In this document: in pieces, positions 8,216 through 18,121 of the stretch
Position numbering within the stretch: the first letter of the stretch is position 1
Layout: each line of letters begins with the position of its first letter
NCBI RefSeq assembly: GCF_021404545.1
Contig: NZ_JAAWWD010000034.1
Span: 62,001-126,000, forward strand
From: Aestuariivita sp.
Lineage (GTDB): Bacteria > Pseudomonadota > Alphaproteobacteria > Rhodobacterales > Rhodobacteraceae
DNA: 64,000 nt
Reading direction: 5' to 3'
Notes under the pieces: generated by a model
Told to the model about the DNA's origin: nothing
Databases searched by the model: none
What the model saw: the letters and a program-made list of their open reading frames with translations, nothing else
Made by a program: the position numbers and the translations under genes

Positions 8216-10254
8216 CCGGAACGATCATCTTTGATCCGCTGATCCCCTGGCCTGCAGTGATGGCCGTGGCGGCGGTGGCGGTGGCGACAATCCTGCTGGC
8301 GGCGCTGCGCGGTCTTTCGGGCTGGGGCCTGCGGGCGCTGGCCGGGCTGATGGTCGTGGGCGCGCTGACCGGCCCGGTGTACCAGGAGGAAGACCGCACA
8401 CCGCTGACCGATATCGTCGTGATGCTCGAGGATCAAAGCGCCAGCCAATCGCTCAGCGACCGTCCCGTGCAAACCGATGAAGCGGCCGAAGCCCTGGCCG
8501 CGCAGATCGAAGCACGCAGCAACACCGAGCTGCGCCGCGTGACCTTGGGCGACGGCGAGGGCGACGCAGGGACCCAACTGATGACGGCCCTCACCGAGGC
8601 GCTGGCCGAAGAGCCGCGGGCGCGCATTGCTGGCATCATCGCACTCACCGACGGGCGGGTTCATGATCTCGACCGCACGCCAGAGCTGCCCGCACCTTTC
8701 CATGTCCTGCTCTCCGGGCGTGACGGCGACTGGGACAGGCGCCTGATCGTGCGCAACGCACCAGCCTTTGCCATTATCGGAGAGCCGGTGACACTGACCT
8801 TGCGGATCGAAGACAGCGGCGCGGCCCCTGCCAACGCGGTCAGGGCTCCTCTGGATATCTCGGTGGATGGAGCAGCACCCCAGCGCGTCGAGGTGCCCAT
8901 CGGGCAGGATCTGGAACTGCCGGTCACGTTGCCCCATGGCGGGCGCAACGTGATCCAGTTCACCGTGCCCGCCGCCGAAGGCGAGCTCACGGATCGCAAC
9001 AACACCGCCCTCATTCAGATGAACGGGGTGCGCGACCGGCTGCGCGTGCTGCTGGTCTCGGGCGAGCCGCATCAGGGTGGGCGCACCTGGCGCAACCTGC
9101 TGAAATCCGACAGCTCGGTCGATCTGGTGCATTTCACCATCCTGCGCCCGCCGGAAAAACAGGACGGCGTGCCGGTCAATGAACTCAGCCTGATCGCCTT
9201 TCCCACGCGCGAGCTGTTTCTGGAAAAGGTCGACGATTTCGATCTGATCATCTTTGATCGCTACAAGCGGCGCGGCATTCTGCCTGCGATCTATCTCGAT
9301 AATGTCTCAAGCTATGTGCGCAATGGCGGTGCTGTGCTGGTGGCCGCAGGGCCCGATTTCGCGACCGCCGACAGCATCTACCGCTCCCCGCTGGCGGCGA
9401 TCCTGCCCGCCCAACCCAGTGCGCGGGTGATCGAGGAACGGTTCGATCCAACCGTCACCGATCTGGGTGCGCGCCACCCCGTTACCTCCGATCTGGGGCG
9501 GGCGGAGGATTGGGGCCCCTGGCTGCGCCAGATCGACGTTCTGCCGCAAACCGGCAATGTGGTCATGACCGGGAGCGATGAAAGGCCTCTGCTGATCCTC
9601 GACCGGGTCGAGGAGGGACGCGTGGCACTTCTGGCCTCCGATCATGCCTGGCTGTGGAGCCGGGGGTACGAGGGCGGGGGACCGCAAATGGAGCTGTTGC
9701 GCCGTCTGGCCCATTGGATGATGAAAGAGCCCGAGCTTGAGGAAGAAGCGCTTTGGGCCGAGGCCACCGGCCAGACCATGCGCATCATCCGCCGGACCCT
9801 TGATGAAGAGATCGGGCCGGTCACCGTCACCCCGCCGGTCGGCGACGCGGTGGAGGTCGAGCTGCGCGAGGTCAGCCCCGGTCGGTTCGAGGCGCTTTAC
9901 GAAGGCCCCGAGATCGGGCTCTACCGGCTGGTGGAGGGAGAGAATGAGGCCGTCATCGGCCTTGGCCCTGCCGCCCCGCGCGAATTTGAGGAAACCATCG
10001 CGAGCGGCGATCTTCTGGAGCCTGTCGTGACCTCGATGCGTGGCGGTATCCTGCGGCTGGAAGACGGCATCCCGACCCTGCGGTCGGTGCGCGAAGGGCG
10101 CCCTGCCGCCGGGCGCGGTTGGATCGGCCTGACCCCGCGCGAGGCTTATGAGACCAGCGATGTGACGCAGATCCCGCTCTTGCCTGCATGGTTGGTGTTG
10201 CTGTTGGCGTCGGGCTTTATTCTGGCGGGATGGCTGCGCGAGGGACGGCGCTGA
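8212..10254 (+). CDS. large membrane protein of the MoxR operon with a glutamine-amidotransferase-like fold
   Basis: A 680-residue protein with two N-terminal hydrophobic helices (about residues 12-30 and 38-55), a VWA-like region (VVMLEDQSASQS then GIIALTDGRVHD), and a region near residues 270-430 that looks like a catalytic-triad-less class I glutamine amidotransferase fold (LRVLLVSGEPHQGG, FDLIIFDRYKRRG). A single C-terminal helix ends the protein. It starts inside the stop of the previous gene (ATGA). It is the last gene of the operon; a substrate or partner cannot be read from sequence alone. Confidence 0.78.
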   Translation: MTGTIIFDPLIPWPAVMAVAAVAVATILLAALRGLSGWGLRALAGLMVVGALTGPVYQEEDRTPLTDIVVMLEDQSASQSLSDRPVQTDEAAEALAAQIEARSNTELRRVTLGDGEGDAGTQLMTALTEALAEEPRARIAGIIALTDGRVHDLDRTPELPAPFHVLLSGRDGDWDRRLIVRNAPAFAIIGEPVTLTLRIEDSGAAPANAVRAPLDISVDGAAPQRVEVPIGQDLELPVTLPHGGRNVIQFTVPAAEGELTDRNNTALIQMNGVRDRLRVLLVSGEPHQGGRTWRNLLKSDSSVDLVHFTILRPPEKQDGVPVNELSLIAFPTRELFLEKVDDFDLIIFDRYKRRGILPAIYLDNVSSYVRNGGAVLVAAGPDFATADSIYRSPLAAILPAQPSARVIEERFDPTVTDLGARHPVTSDLGRAEDWGPWLRQIDVLPQTGNVVMTGSDERPLLILDRVEEGRVALLASDHAWLWSRGYEGGGPQMELLRRLAHWMMKEPELEEEALWAEATGQTMRIIRRTLDEEIGPVTVTPPVGDAVEVELREVSPGRFEALYEGPEIGLYRLVEGENEAVIGLGPAAPREFEETIASGDLLEPVVTSMRGGILRLEDGIPTLRSVREGRPAAGRGWIGLTPREAYETSDVTQIPLLPAWLVLLLASGFILAGWLREGRR

Positions 10255-10461
10255 AGACTGCGGCGCCTCGGGTCAACCATCATATGCTTATCTGGGACCT
10301 TCCGGCTGCGCTTCAAACGCAAAAGGCGATAAGCGTATCAAGATAAGGGCGGGGCGCTCTATGGTATCTTCGGACATGCATGACCTACCCGATGCTGGCT
10401 GGAACCAAAGACATCACCGCGTTGGGCGATCGGTCATGCCTGGGGTGTTTCGAGAAACGCC
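10255..10461. other. Intergenic gap between convergent genes
   Basis: No gene is evident. A short inverted repeat (GGTGTTTC/GAAACGCC) lies at 10444-10461, against the pbpC stop, and could act as a weak terminator. A GGAAC and a CGTT occur at 10401 and 10420, but with a 14-base spacer, which does not fit an EcfG promoter. Confidence 0.4.
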
Positions 10462-12507
10462 TTAGTCGCTCAGCCGGATATCCACTCGCGTGGACTGGCC
10501 CCTGGCATCCACAACCGTGATCGCGGAAAAGCCCGGGCCGGGGCTGGGCACCTGCATTTCCCGGCTGTGGCTGCCAGTCAGCACCGGTGATCCGTTCGTC
10601 AGCACCGAATAGGGCGGCACCCCGCCGCGCAGTTTCAGCGTAAGCGGACCATCGCCTGACGCCAGAAGCGCCCCGGTTGGGGGAAAGGTCAGCTCCGGTG
10701 TATCGGCGCGGTCGGTCTGCACGCTTCCTGGAGGGCGGAACCGCTGCAAAGGCTGAGGCAGTGTGGCAGAGCCCACAATCAACGTCTCTGGTGGCGGCGG
10801 AGGTAGGGGCGCGAATTGCGGTTTGATGCCGCCCAGCGCGCGGAACAGGATTGGCGCCGCGACACTGGCTCCAAACGCCCCCGGTACCGGCGTGCCGTCT
10901 GGCCGCCCGACCCAGACGCCAACAACATGCTGCCCGTCCCAGCCAATGGCCCAGGCATCACGGTGGCCGTAGGACGTTCCGGTCTTGTAAGCCATCGCCC
11001 CATTGGGCGCGCCAGGCGGCGCAGCGAGATCAGACAGGATGTCGCCCAGATGCCAGGCCGCCGAAGCCGAGATCATCCGCGCGCCGTGCGGCACCGAACC
11101 GGCGCTGTAACGGAGCGGGATCGCCTCTCCGCCCCGTGCTATCGCGCTATAAAGCTGCACCAGATCGGTCAGGCTGAGGCCCAGGCCGCCCAGAGAGATC
11201 GCCAGGCCCGGGCGCCCCCCCGGCAGATGCGGTTGCACTCCGGCACGCGAAAGCGCTGACATGACGCGGGCGGGTCCCAGCGCCCTGGTCAATTTGACAA
11301 CCGGAATGTTCAGCGACAGGTGCAGCGCATCGCGGATACGCACATCGCCGCGAAACTGCCCGTCGAAATTCTGCGGCGCATAACGCCCGAACCGGACCGG
11401 GCCGTCATGGATCAGCGTTTCTGGATGTGCCAAACCCTGATCGAAGGCCAAGCCGTAGATCAGCGGTTTAAGCGTCGAGCCGGGGGAGCGCACTGCGCGC
11501 GTCATATCGACAAAGCCCTGCCGTGCCGTATCCGTGTAGTCGGGGGCGCCGACCGAGGCGAGGATCTCACCGGTCCGGTGATCGGCCACCAGGATCGCCC
11601 CTGACACCTGTGGCGGAGCATCCGCCAGGGCTTCGGCCAGCAGCCGTTCCAGACGCGCCTGCATCGCGCCATCCAGTGTCAGGCGAAGGCGATGCACCGT
11701 CTGATCGGCGCGCAAGGCGGCTTCGGTCAGGTGCGGTGCGTGCGCCGGGAACCTGGCCTGCCGGCGGGGGAGTGCGGCGTGCCCCGCGCCCTCGGCCTCC
11801 GCCTGGCTCAGAACGCCCTGATCCGCCAGACGGGTCAGGACCCTGTCGCGCGCGGCGCGCGCCTGACCCTGGTTGCGGTCGGGGCGCCGCACCTCCGGTG
11901 CCTGTGGCAGCGCAACCAAAAGGGCCGCCTCCGCCACTGTCAGGCGACGCGGATCCTTGCCGAACCATGCGCGGCTGGCCGACCGCACCCCTTCGAGGTT
12001 GCCGCCATATGGCGCATGCAGCAGATAAAGGGAAAAGATCTCTTCCTTGGAAAACCGCTGTTCAAGGGCCAGGGCCACGCGGATCTGGCGTAGTTTTCCG
12101 GGCCAAACGCCCGTGCTGCCGTTTTCCAGCAAACGCGCCACCTGCATGGTCAGGGTCGACCCGCCCGACACCACCCGTCCATGCCGGACCGCCTGTCCTG
12201 CCGCGCGGATCAGGGCCAGCGGGTCGACACCGGGATGACGCCAGAACCGCCGGTCCTCATAGCGCAGCAGCATCTCGATAAACCTGCGGTCCACATCATG
12301 GGTGCGAACGGCCAGCCGCCAACGGCCATCCTCGACCGGGAACACGCGCAGGAGGTGGCCATGGCGGTCAACGACCTCACGCGAGGTCTCGGCCAACACG
12401 GGCGGTAGATCGGTGGTCGCCACCCAGCGCGCACCCGCGTCGCGCAGCCCTCCCGCAACGGCCAGCGACAGGCCCAGTGCGAACAGGATGGGGGCGGCCC
12501 GGATCAC
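10462..12507 (-). CDS. pbpC: penicillin-binding protein 1C
   Basis: A 681-residue bifunctional peptidoglycan synthase. After one N-terminal membrane helix comes a GT51 glycosyltransferase domain (EDRRFWRHPGVDP, then GGSTLTMQVARLLE). The transpeptidase domain has the SxxK motif STLK at S344, SLN in LSLNIP, and KTGTS at K508. A C-terminal domain of about 90 residues resembles BiPBP_C. The GTG start overlaps the alpha-2-macroglobulin stop (GTGA); upstream extensions would run inside that gene. In many proteobacteria, including Escherichia coli, the same two genes are adjacent, suggesting a joint role in periplasmic defence or wall repair. Confidence 0.93.
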   Translation of the reverse strand: MIRAAPILFALGLSLAVAGGLRDAGARWVATTDLPPVLAETSREVVDRHGHLLRVFPVEDGRWRLAVRTHDVDRRFIEMLLRYEDRRFWRHPGVDPLALIRAAGQAVRHGRVVSGGSTLTMQVARLLENGSTGVWPGKLRQIRVALALEQRFSKEEIFSLYLLHAPYGGNLEGVRSASRAWFGKDPRRLTVAEAALLVALPQAPEVRRPDRNQGQARAARDRVLTRLADQGVLSQAEAEGAGHAALPRRQARFPAHAPHLTEAALRADQTVHRLRLTLDGAMQARLERLLAEALADAPPQVSGAILVADHRTGEILASVGAPDYTDTARQGFVDMTRAVRSPGSTLKPLIYGLAFDQGLAHPETLIHDGPVRFGRYAPQNFDGQFRGDVRIRDALHLSLNIPVVKLTRALGPARVMSALSRAGVQPHLPGGRPGLAISLGGLGLSLTDLVQLYSAIARGGEAIPLRYSAGSVPHGARMISASAAWHLGDILSDLAAPPGAPNGAMAYKTGTSYGHRDAWAIGWDGQHVVGVWVGRPDGTPVPGAFGASVAAPILFRALGGIKPQFAPLPPPPPETLIVGSATLPQPLQRFRPPGSVQTDRADTPELTFPPTGALLASGDGPLTLKLRGGVPPYSVLTNGSPVLTGSHSREMQVPSPGPGFSAITVVDARGQSTRVDIRLSD

Positions 12508-15500
12508 GGACGCACCGTCACCCGGCTCGTGTCCGTATTGGCGCGATAACGGGGGCGGTACATGTCTTCGACCGCAGCGGCGGGGTGATGGTATGTGCCA
12601 GGTGTCACCACCCGCGCGACATAACCCAGCGTCACCCGCTGGCGCGCCCTGAGATCGACCGCCGCCAGAAACCGGTCCGCGCGGAACTCGGCATGTTCGG
12701 CCTCCGACAGCTCCAGCCAATCGAGCGCGCGGGCATCCCCCGAGCGCAGCAGGCTGGGGTTGTCGATCTCGACCCCAGCAGGCAGCGGATCGTCGACCAT
12801 CAGCCGCGCGCCGGTGTCAGACGCAGGGTCAACCGTCAGAACGGTGACAAACCGTTGGCCCACGATGAGGCTGGCGGGGTCGAGCGCATCGCCCTCCATC
12901 GTGTAATAGGCGCGCGTGATGGCATAACCGGTACCGCCAGCAGGCGGTGGCACCAGCGGCACGCCGATCGTGGTCAGCGTCAGATCGGTGGCCGCACCCG
13001 TCGTGATCGCAAGGCTGTCGCCCGCGATGCCATCCTCCAATAGCCGCACAAACGGGCCGCTGACCGCCGCACCATTGACCCGCAAACCGGCGGATGCGGG
13101 CGTCTGGGCCAAAGCATGCGCCGCCAGCAGGGACCATGCGGCCTCCTGCGTCGAGCGACGCCCGTCGCGCGCCGCAACCCGGCGGACCAGCGCATCAGTA
13201 TCCACCGCCGTGCTGCCTGCCTCGGACGCCAACGCCAGAACGCCGGCCGCATCACGCAACCCAGTGCCAAAATCGGCGCGCCAAACCGGCCGTTCCTGCG
13301 CCGTTTGACTATCGAGCCTCTCTTGTGCCAGACCGAACATCCGGTCTGCACGCAATTGATCGCCATAGGCCGCCAGCGCCGCCCCCAGCTGCGCCAGCGC
13401 CAGCGGTGTCGCGAAGGCCTCGGCCTTTTGGTCGGCATAGTAGCGCAAATCGCCCATCGCGGCGGCCCCTTCTCGGGCCAAGACCAGCAGAGCATAGGCG
13501 ATGTCCTCCCCCCCACTGTCGAAATCGGCGGCAAAATTCAGACGATTGCGCAGGTTGTCCACGCCCATTCGGAACGCCAGATCGGACACGGCATGCCCTT
13601 GCAGGCGCGCACGGCTGAGGAAATCCACCACATAAGCGTCGAGCCAGAAATCACCACCCGCCTCGGCCTGCCAAAGCCCGAACGCCCCGTTTGAGGTCTG
13701 ACGCGTCAGAACCCGGCGGATCGCATCGGCGATGCGTGCGTCGATATCGGACCCCTTCCCCAGCCCCGCCGCCTCGGCCACCGGACCGAGGTAGAGAAGC
13801 GGCATCGCCTGGGACGCCACCTGCTCGGTGCAGCCATAGGGGTACCGGTCAAGCGCCGACAAAAGCCCCGGCGCGTCGAACCGCGCCAGCGCCCCGGCAG
13901 AGAGCAGCGCACTGCCCGTCCCGGGGCGCAAGTCGGCAAAGACGGCGGTATCCAGCGTAAACGTCTCTCCAACGCCCAGGCTGAATCGGCGCGTCACCGC
14001 GACCTCCGGGTCATTTGCACGGATAGGTAGGACAAAGCGCTGGGTCAGCTCGGTGCCATCCGGCGTGACCAGCACCAGCGTGATCGGATGATCGCCGATC
14101 TGATCCGAACTGAGCGCCAGATCCAGTGTCTCTGTCCCGCCCGGACTGAGCGCAACCTCTGCCGCACGCGCACTGAGGTTAACGGCGGATGGTGTGTCGA
14201 GACGTAGCCGCATCTCACCGGTGGGGCCTTCGGCATGAACCAGCTCGATCCGCATCCGGCTCTGATCGCCGGGGGCAAGGAACCGGGGCAGGCTGACCGT
14301 CGCCACGACGGGATCGCGCACAATAATATCTGCGGTTGCCTGGCCAACTCCGCGAGGGCTCCAGGCAACCGCCATCAAGCGGAGGGTGCCGTTGAAGGCG
14401 GGAAGGTCGATGTTCACATAGGCCATTCCATCCGAACCCACGCGCACAGGACCCGAAAACTGCGCCATCAGCTCCTGAGTGGGCGGCGGCGATTGCATGC
14501 GCATGCCTGCATTTCGGTCCCCACCGGACCGGACGCGGCCCAGCGCGCCGTTCATCCCGTCGATGAGACGCCCATAGATATCGCGCAGCTCGACCCCCAG
14601 GCGGCGCTGGCCGAAATAGTGGGCCGAGGGGTCGGGCGCCTCGAACCCGGTGAGGTTGAGGATGCCGAGATCGACGGCGGCGAGCGTCAGCCAGACCTCG
14701 TCACCCTCCCGCGCACCCGTTGCGGTCAACCCGGCGCGCAGGCTCTGGCGCGGTTGCGTGACCTCGGGGACATCAATCGCCACCGCCAATTGCCGATCCC
14801 CCGGCGCAATCTTGGCATAGGCCAGTCCCAACGCGCGCGCCGGGTTTTGCCCGGCAGAGACATTCATCGGCCGAATGACCGACGCGGTGACATAGGCGCC
14901 AGCGCCCCAGGCTTCCGTCACGTCCAGCGGGATCAGGTTTTCGCCCTCGCTCACCTCGACGGCGCGGCGGTCGATCACCCGGTTTGATACTACGGTAACA
15001 AGCGCGGTTCCGGCATAGCGCGGTACGATGCGCAGCCGGGCCGTATCACCCGGGGTATAGTCGGGTCGATCCAGCGACAGCTCCAGTGTGTCGGGCGTGT
15101 CTGAACTGTCGGCGGGCGCATACCACCCGGCATAGAAATCCTGCGCGGCGGCGACATAGGAGCCGTCATTGCGCTCCACCACCAACTCGTACCGGCCCCA
15201 ATCGACCGGGGCGGAGATTGTGAGGGGCCCTTCCCCGATCTGGGCCTCGCCGCTTGCAATCCGGCTGCGCCGCGTGATCGGCTCCCAGTTCCAGTTGCCA
15301 TAGAGCTGATACCACTGATACCGGGTTTCGATCCGGTTGAGGGTCCAGCGCACTTCCATCGCCTGGGGTGTCAGATCTGGGGTCAGCGCGATCACGTCAA
15401 ACACCGCATCGGAGCTTTCGGCGACGACCCCGTCAAACCGTGGCTTGATGCCAATCACCGGACCTGAGGGCGCGACCGGTGCGTCAAGCTGGCGTTCGAC

Positions 15501-17930
15501 CGGACGGCCCGACCCTTCGGCGATGCGGGCGGTGACAGTGGCCTGCATGGGCATGCCGGGCGCTCCGGCCTCCGGCAACTCAACCAGAACCACCGCGCGG
15601 CCCTGCGCATCGGTGGGACCGCCACTGAAAAACGCGGCACGGGACCGGGTGCTTTCGTCATAACGGCCAAACCGGTAGCCGGGCCAATCCGCCAGTATAC
15701 GGACCGGACGCAGGGCCGCGGACCCTTCGACCGGTAGACCGGCGCCCGGCGCTCCGAAGAGATACCGCGCCTCGACGGTCAGCGGTGGCGTGTCACCGGG
15801 GCGCAGCGGGGCGTCCGGCAGCGAGATGGTGAAATCGATACGCTCGGGCAGGAAATCCTCGACCAGAATCTGAGTAGTGGCCAGCGCCGCGCCGTCTGCA
15901 TCGGCCTTTAGGGTCAAGGACCAAGTGCCGCGCGGGACGCTCAGGCCCAGCGGAAAGGCCAGAACATGACCGCCCGCCCCAGCGCCAGAGGAGACGCGGC
16001 GGGCATACTCCACGCCATCAGGGCGCGTCAGGATGGCGGTCATTGGCAGACCGTCGATGCCGCGTGCATCGCTGTCCCGCGCAAGCGCCGTGATATGAAT
16101 CGTCTCGCCTGCGCGGTAAGCACCGCGATCGGACGTCAGGAACACATCCACCGGCCCGGCGGGCGCGCGCCCCTCCACCCCGCGATCCGACAGGTCAAAG
16201 GCCGGATCGGTGAGCGGCAGGAAGGCCATGTCATCCGCGCCCAACTCGGCCAGAACCAGCGCCGGAGCGGAAGCCCCCTGCCCCCGTTCGAGACCGGGAT
16301 CGAACCGCGCCCGCCCCGCGTTATCCGTGACGGTGCGGCCCAGTACCTCATTTGCGCGCGAAATCAGTGTCACCTCCACACCTGCACGGGGCGCGGCATC
16401 CGAAAGACCGCGCACATCGACATGCAAGCCGTCCGTCCCGCTTATCGTGCTCAGCCCCAGATCCGACAGGACGAACCATTGTGTTGCGCCCGCCTCTTCG
16501 TATTCATCCGCATCGGGGTTGCGCGCGGTCAGCGCATAGATCCCGGTCGGCAGATCGGCCAACACATCGCCCAGCGGCAAACGGGTGGTCATGTCGCGGT
16601 TGAGATTGCCCTGCACCTCTGCCATTCCGGTCCAGACCTGACGGGCGATGTCGCTGGCAAAGCTGTCATCCTGCCATTTCGAGAGCGGCCTGCCAAAGTA
16701 ATCCTCTTGTATCGCTCTGAGCAGGTTGCGGTCCGATACCTTGCGCAGCTTCAGCTCGATCCGAGTAAGGTTGACGGTATCCACGGGGATCGCGGCATCC
16801 GCAGATTTGGGCAGAACATAAGCGCGCCCGGGAAAGCGCACCAGCGGGGTGCGGTCACGTACATATAAGGTGACCGGGGTATCCTTGGACAACGCCTCCC
16901 CCTCGGCCGAGGGCAGGCCCGCGCGGAACGTCATGCTGTACCGCGCGCCATGATCAAGCCCGTCGATACAGATCTGCCGCCCCTCCACCTGTACCGCCAG
17001 ATCACTGGATGGCAACCGCACGAAAGGCTCGTAATCGATGCCCGTCTTGGCCAGCGGCTCGGAGAATTCAGCACAGATCCGCGGGGCGGCTGCATCGCTG
17101 TCGACCTGGGTGCTGACGATCCGAAACCCGTATTTCGCAATCGCGGCCTCAAGCGCAGCCTCGATATCGGCACGCGGCGCCTCGGCCATCGCAAGTCGCA
17201 AGGCGCGGACCATATCGCGACCCCGGCCTTGCCGCTCCAGTGCGACGCTGAGTTGCACCAAGGCATTCGCGCGCAGGGCACCGGTGGTCCCGCGCAGGTA
17301 GCCATTCGTCGCCGCCAGAAGCGCCCGGCGCTCGGCGGTGTTGCGAGCGTTGCTGTTCTGGGTCGCAAGTTTCAGGTTCAGCCGGGCATAGTCCGTCCAG
17401 AGGTCCGCCCGGTCCGTAAGTGCCACCGCCACTCCCATCCAGCGCATCGCCTCCTGCACCTGGTCCGCGTTTTCCCTGGCGCGGACCGCATCCAGAACCG
17501 CCGCCAGATCGAACCCCGGCGCTGCATGGCGAAACCCGATCCGCTGCGCCTCGACCGCGGCATCACTGATCACATCGTCTGACAGAAAAGACAGCGCGGC
17601 ACGCCGCCCCTCGGCCGCCGCCAGAATGGCCGCGTCCGTGGCAATCTTTTCGGCAGAGATGGCACCGGTGTAATCGGTACGCTCTGTCACTTGCGACTTG
17701 GGAAAACACGCGTTCGAGCGGGTGTTGAAGGTGAATGCGGCACAAGCGCGGTCCTGGGCGCAGGCCCGGATACAGGTGGTCAGATCCGTATCAAAAAGCG
17801 CCTGAAGGTCAGAGCCATAAAAATCCACGTCCCGCGTGACCTGATAGCGATGCTCAGGCACCGCCGTTTGAGCCAGGAGCGCCGGGGCAGCGATTCCCCA
17901 TGCCAGCACTGTCATCAACAAACGGACCAT
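12504..17930 (-). CDS. bacterial alpha-2-macroglobulin with N-terminal PAN/Apple-like module
   Basis: An 1808-residue exported protein. Residues 1-20 form a signal peptide. Residues about 25-80 contain four to five cysteines in a PAN/Apple-like pattern (CIRACAQDRACAAFTF, then ACFPKSQ). The rest follows bacterial alpha-2-macroglobulins: MG repeats with DVFLTSDRGAYRAGETI, a bait region, the thioester motif CTEQ at C1367 in YGCTEQVASQAM, and a helical toroid (TED). These proteins trap proteases in the periplasm. There is no lipobox at the signal cleavage site, so it is probably periplasmic rather than lipid-anchored. ATG 17930 has GAGAGGTG upstream. It is divergent from the histidine kinase. Confidence 0.92.
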   Translation of the reverse strand: MVRLLMTVLAWGIAAPALLAQTAVPEHRYQVTRDVDFYGSDLQALFDTDLTTCIRACAQDRACAAFTFNTRSNACFPKSQVTERTDYTGAISAEKIATDAAILAAAEGRRAALSFLSDDVISDAAVEAQRIGFRHAAPGFDLAAVLDAVRARENADQVQEAMRWMGVAVALTDRADLWTDYARLNLKLATQNSNARNTAERRALLAATNGYLRGTTGALRANALVQLSVALERQGRGRDMVRALRLAMAEAPRADIEAALEAAIAKYGFRIVSTQVDSDAAAPRICAEFSEPLAKTGIDYEPFVRLPSSDLAVQVEGRQICIDGLDHGARYSMTFRAGLPSAEGEALSKDTPVTLYVRDRTPLVRFPGRAYVLPKSADAAIPVDTVNLTRIELKLRKVSDRNLLRAIQEDYFGRPLSKWQDDSFASDIARQVWTGMAEVQGNLNRDMTTRLPLGDVLADLPTGIYALTARNPDADEYEEAGATQWFVLSDLGLSTISGTDGLHVDVRGLSDAAPRAGVEVTLISRANEVLGRTVTDNAGRARFDPGLERGQGASAPALVLAELGADDMAFLPLTDPAFDLSDRGVEGRAPAGPVDVFLTSDRGAYRAGETIHITALARDSDARGIDGLPMTAILTRPDGVEYARRVSSGAGAGGHVLAFPLGLSVPRGTWSLTLKADADGAALATTQILVEDFLPERIDFTISLPDAPLRPGDTPPLTVEARYLFGAPGAGLPVEGSAALRPVRILADWPGYRFGRYDESTRSRAAFFSGGPTDAQGRAVVLVELPEAGAPGMPMQATVTARIAEGSGRPVERQLDAPVAPSGPVIGIKPRFDGVVAESSDAVFDVIALTPDLTPQAMEVRWTLNRIETRYQWYQLYGNWNWEPITRRSRIASGEAQIGEGPLTISAPVDWGRYELVVERNDGSYVAAAQDFYAGWYAPADSSDTPDTLELSLDRPDYTPGDTARLRIVPRYAGTALVTVVSNRVIDRRAVEVSEGENLIPLDVTEAWGAGAYVTASVIRPMNVSAGQNPARALGLAYAKIAPGDRQLAVAIDVPEVTQPRQSLRAGLTATGAREGDEVWLTLAAVDLGILNLTGFEAPDPSAHYFGQRRLGVELRDIYGRLIDGMNGALGRVRSGGDRNAGMRMQSPPPTQELMAQFSGPVRVGSDGMAYVNIDLPAFNGTLRLMAVAWSPRGVGQATADIIVRDPVVATVSLPRFLAPGDQSRMRIELVHAEGPTGEMRLRLDTPSAVNLSARAAEVALSPGGTETLDLALSSDQIGDHPITLVLVTPDGTELTQRFVLPIRANDPEVAVTRRFSLGVGETFTLDTAVFADLRPGTGSALLSAGALARFDAPGLLSALDRYPYGCTEQVASQAMPLLYLGPVAEAAGLGKGSDIDARIADAIRRVLTRQTSNGAFGLWQAEAGGDFWLDAYVVDFLSRARLQGHAVSDLAFRMGVDNLRNRLNFAADFDSGGEDIAYALLVLAREGAAAMGDLRYYADQKAEAFATPLALAQLGAALAAYGDQLRADRMFGLAQERLDSQTAQERPVWRADFGTGLRDAAGVLALASEAGSTAVDTDALVRRVAARDGRRSTQEAAWSLLAAHALAQTPASAGLRVNGAAVSGPFVRLLEDGIAGDSLAITTGAATDLTLTTIGVPLVPPPAGGTGYAITRAYYTMEGDALDPASLIVGQRFVTVLTVDPASDTGARLMVDDPLPAGVEIDNPSLLRSGDARALDWLELSEAEHAEFRADRFLAAVDLRARQRVTLGYVARVVTPGTYHHPAAAVEDMYRPRYRANTDTSRVTVRP

Positions 17931-18121
17931 CTCGCACCTCTCACATTCAGGACCGGGGTCAGGGTGACACGGAGCAACGGGGTCTGGCAACTCTGCCCTG
18001 GGCGCTGACCTGATTTGATGCGCGATCCTTTGGCTGGATTAAGGAATCCTTCACCCTGACGTTTCATTTTGGCAGGTGCGAACACAAGATCGGGGCCGAT
18101 GCGTCCGGTGGAGCCTTTGGG

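Noticed and set aside
10401-10423. GGAAC ... CGTT pair resembling an EcfG promoter
   Set aside because: The spacer is 14 bases, outside 16-17, and no gene starts downstream on that strand.
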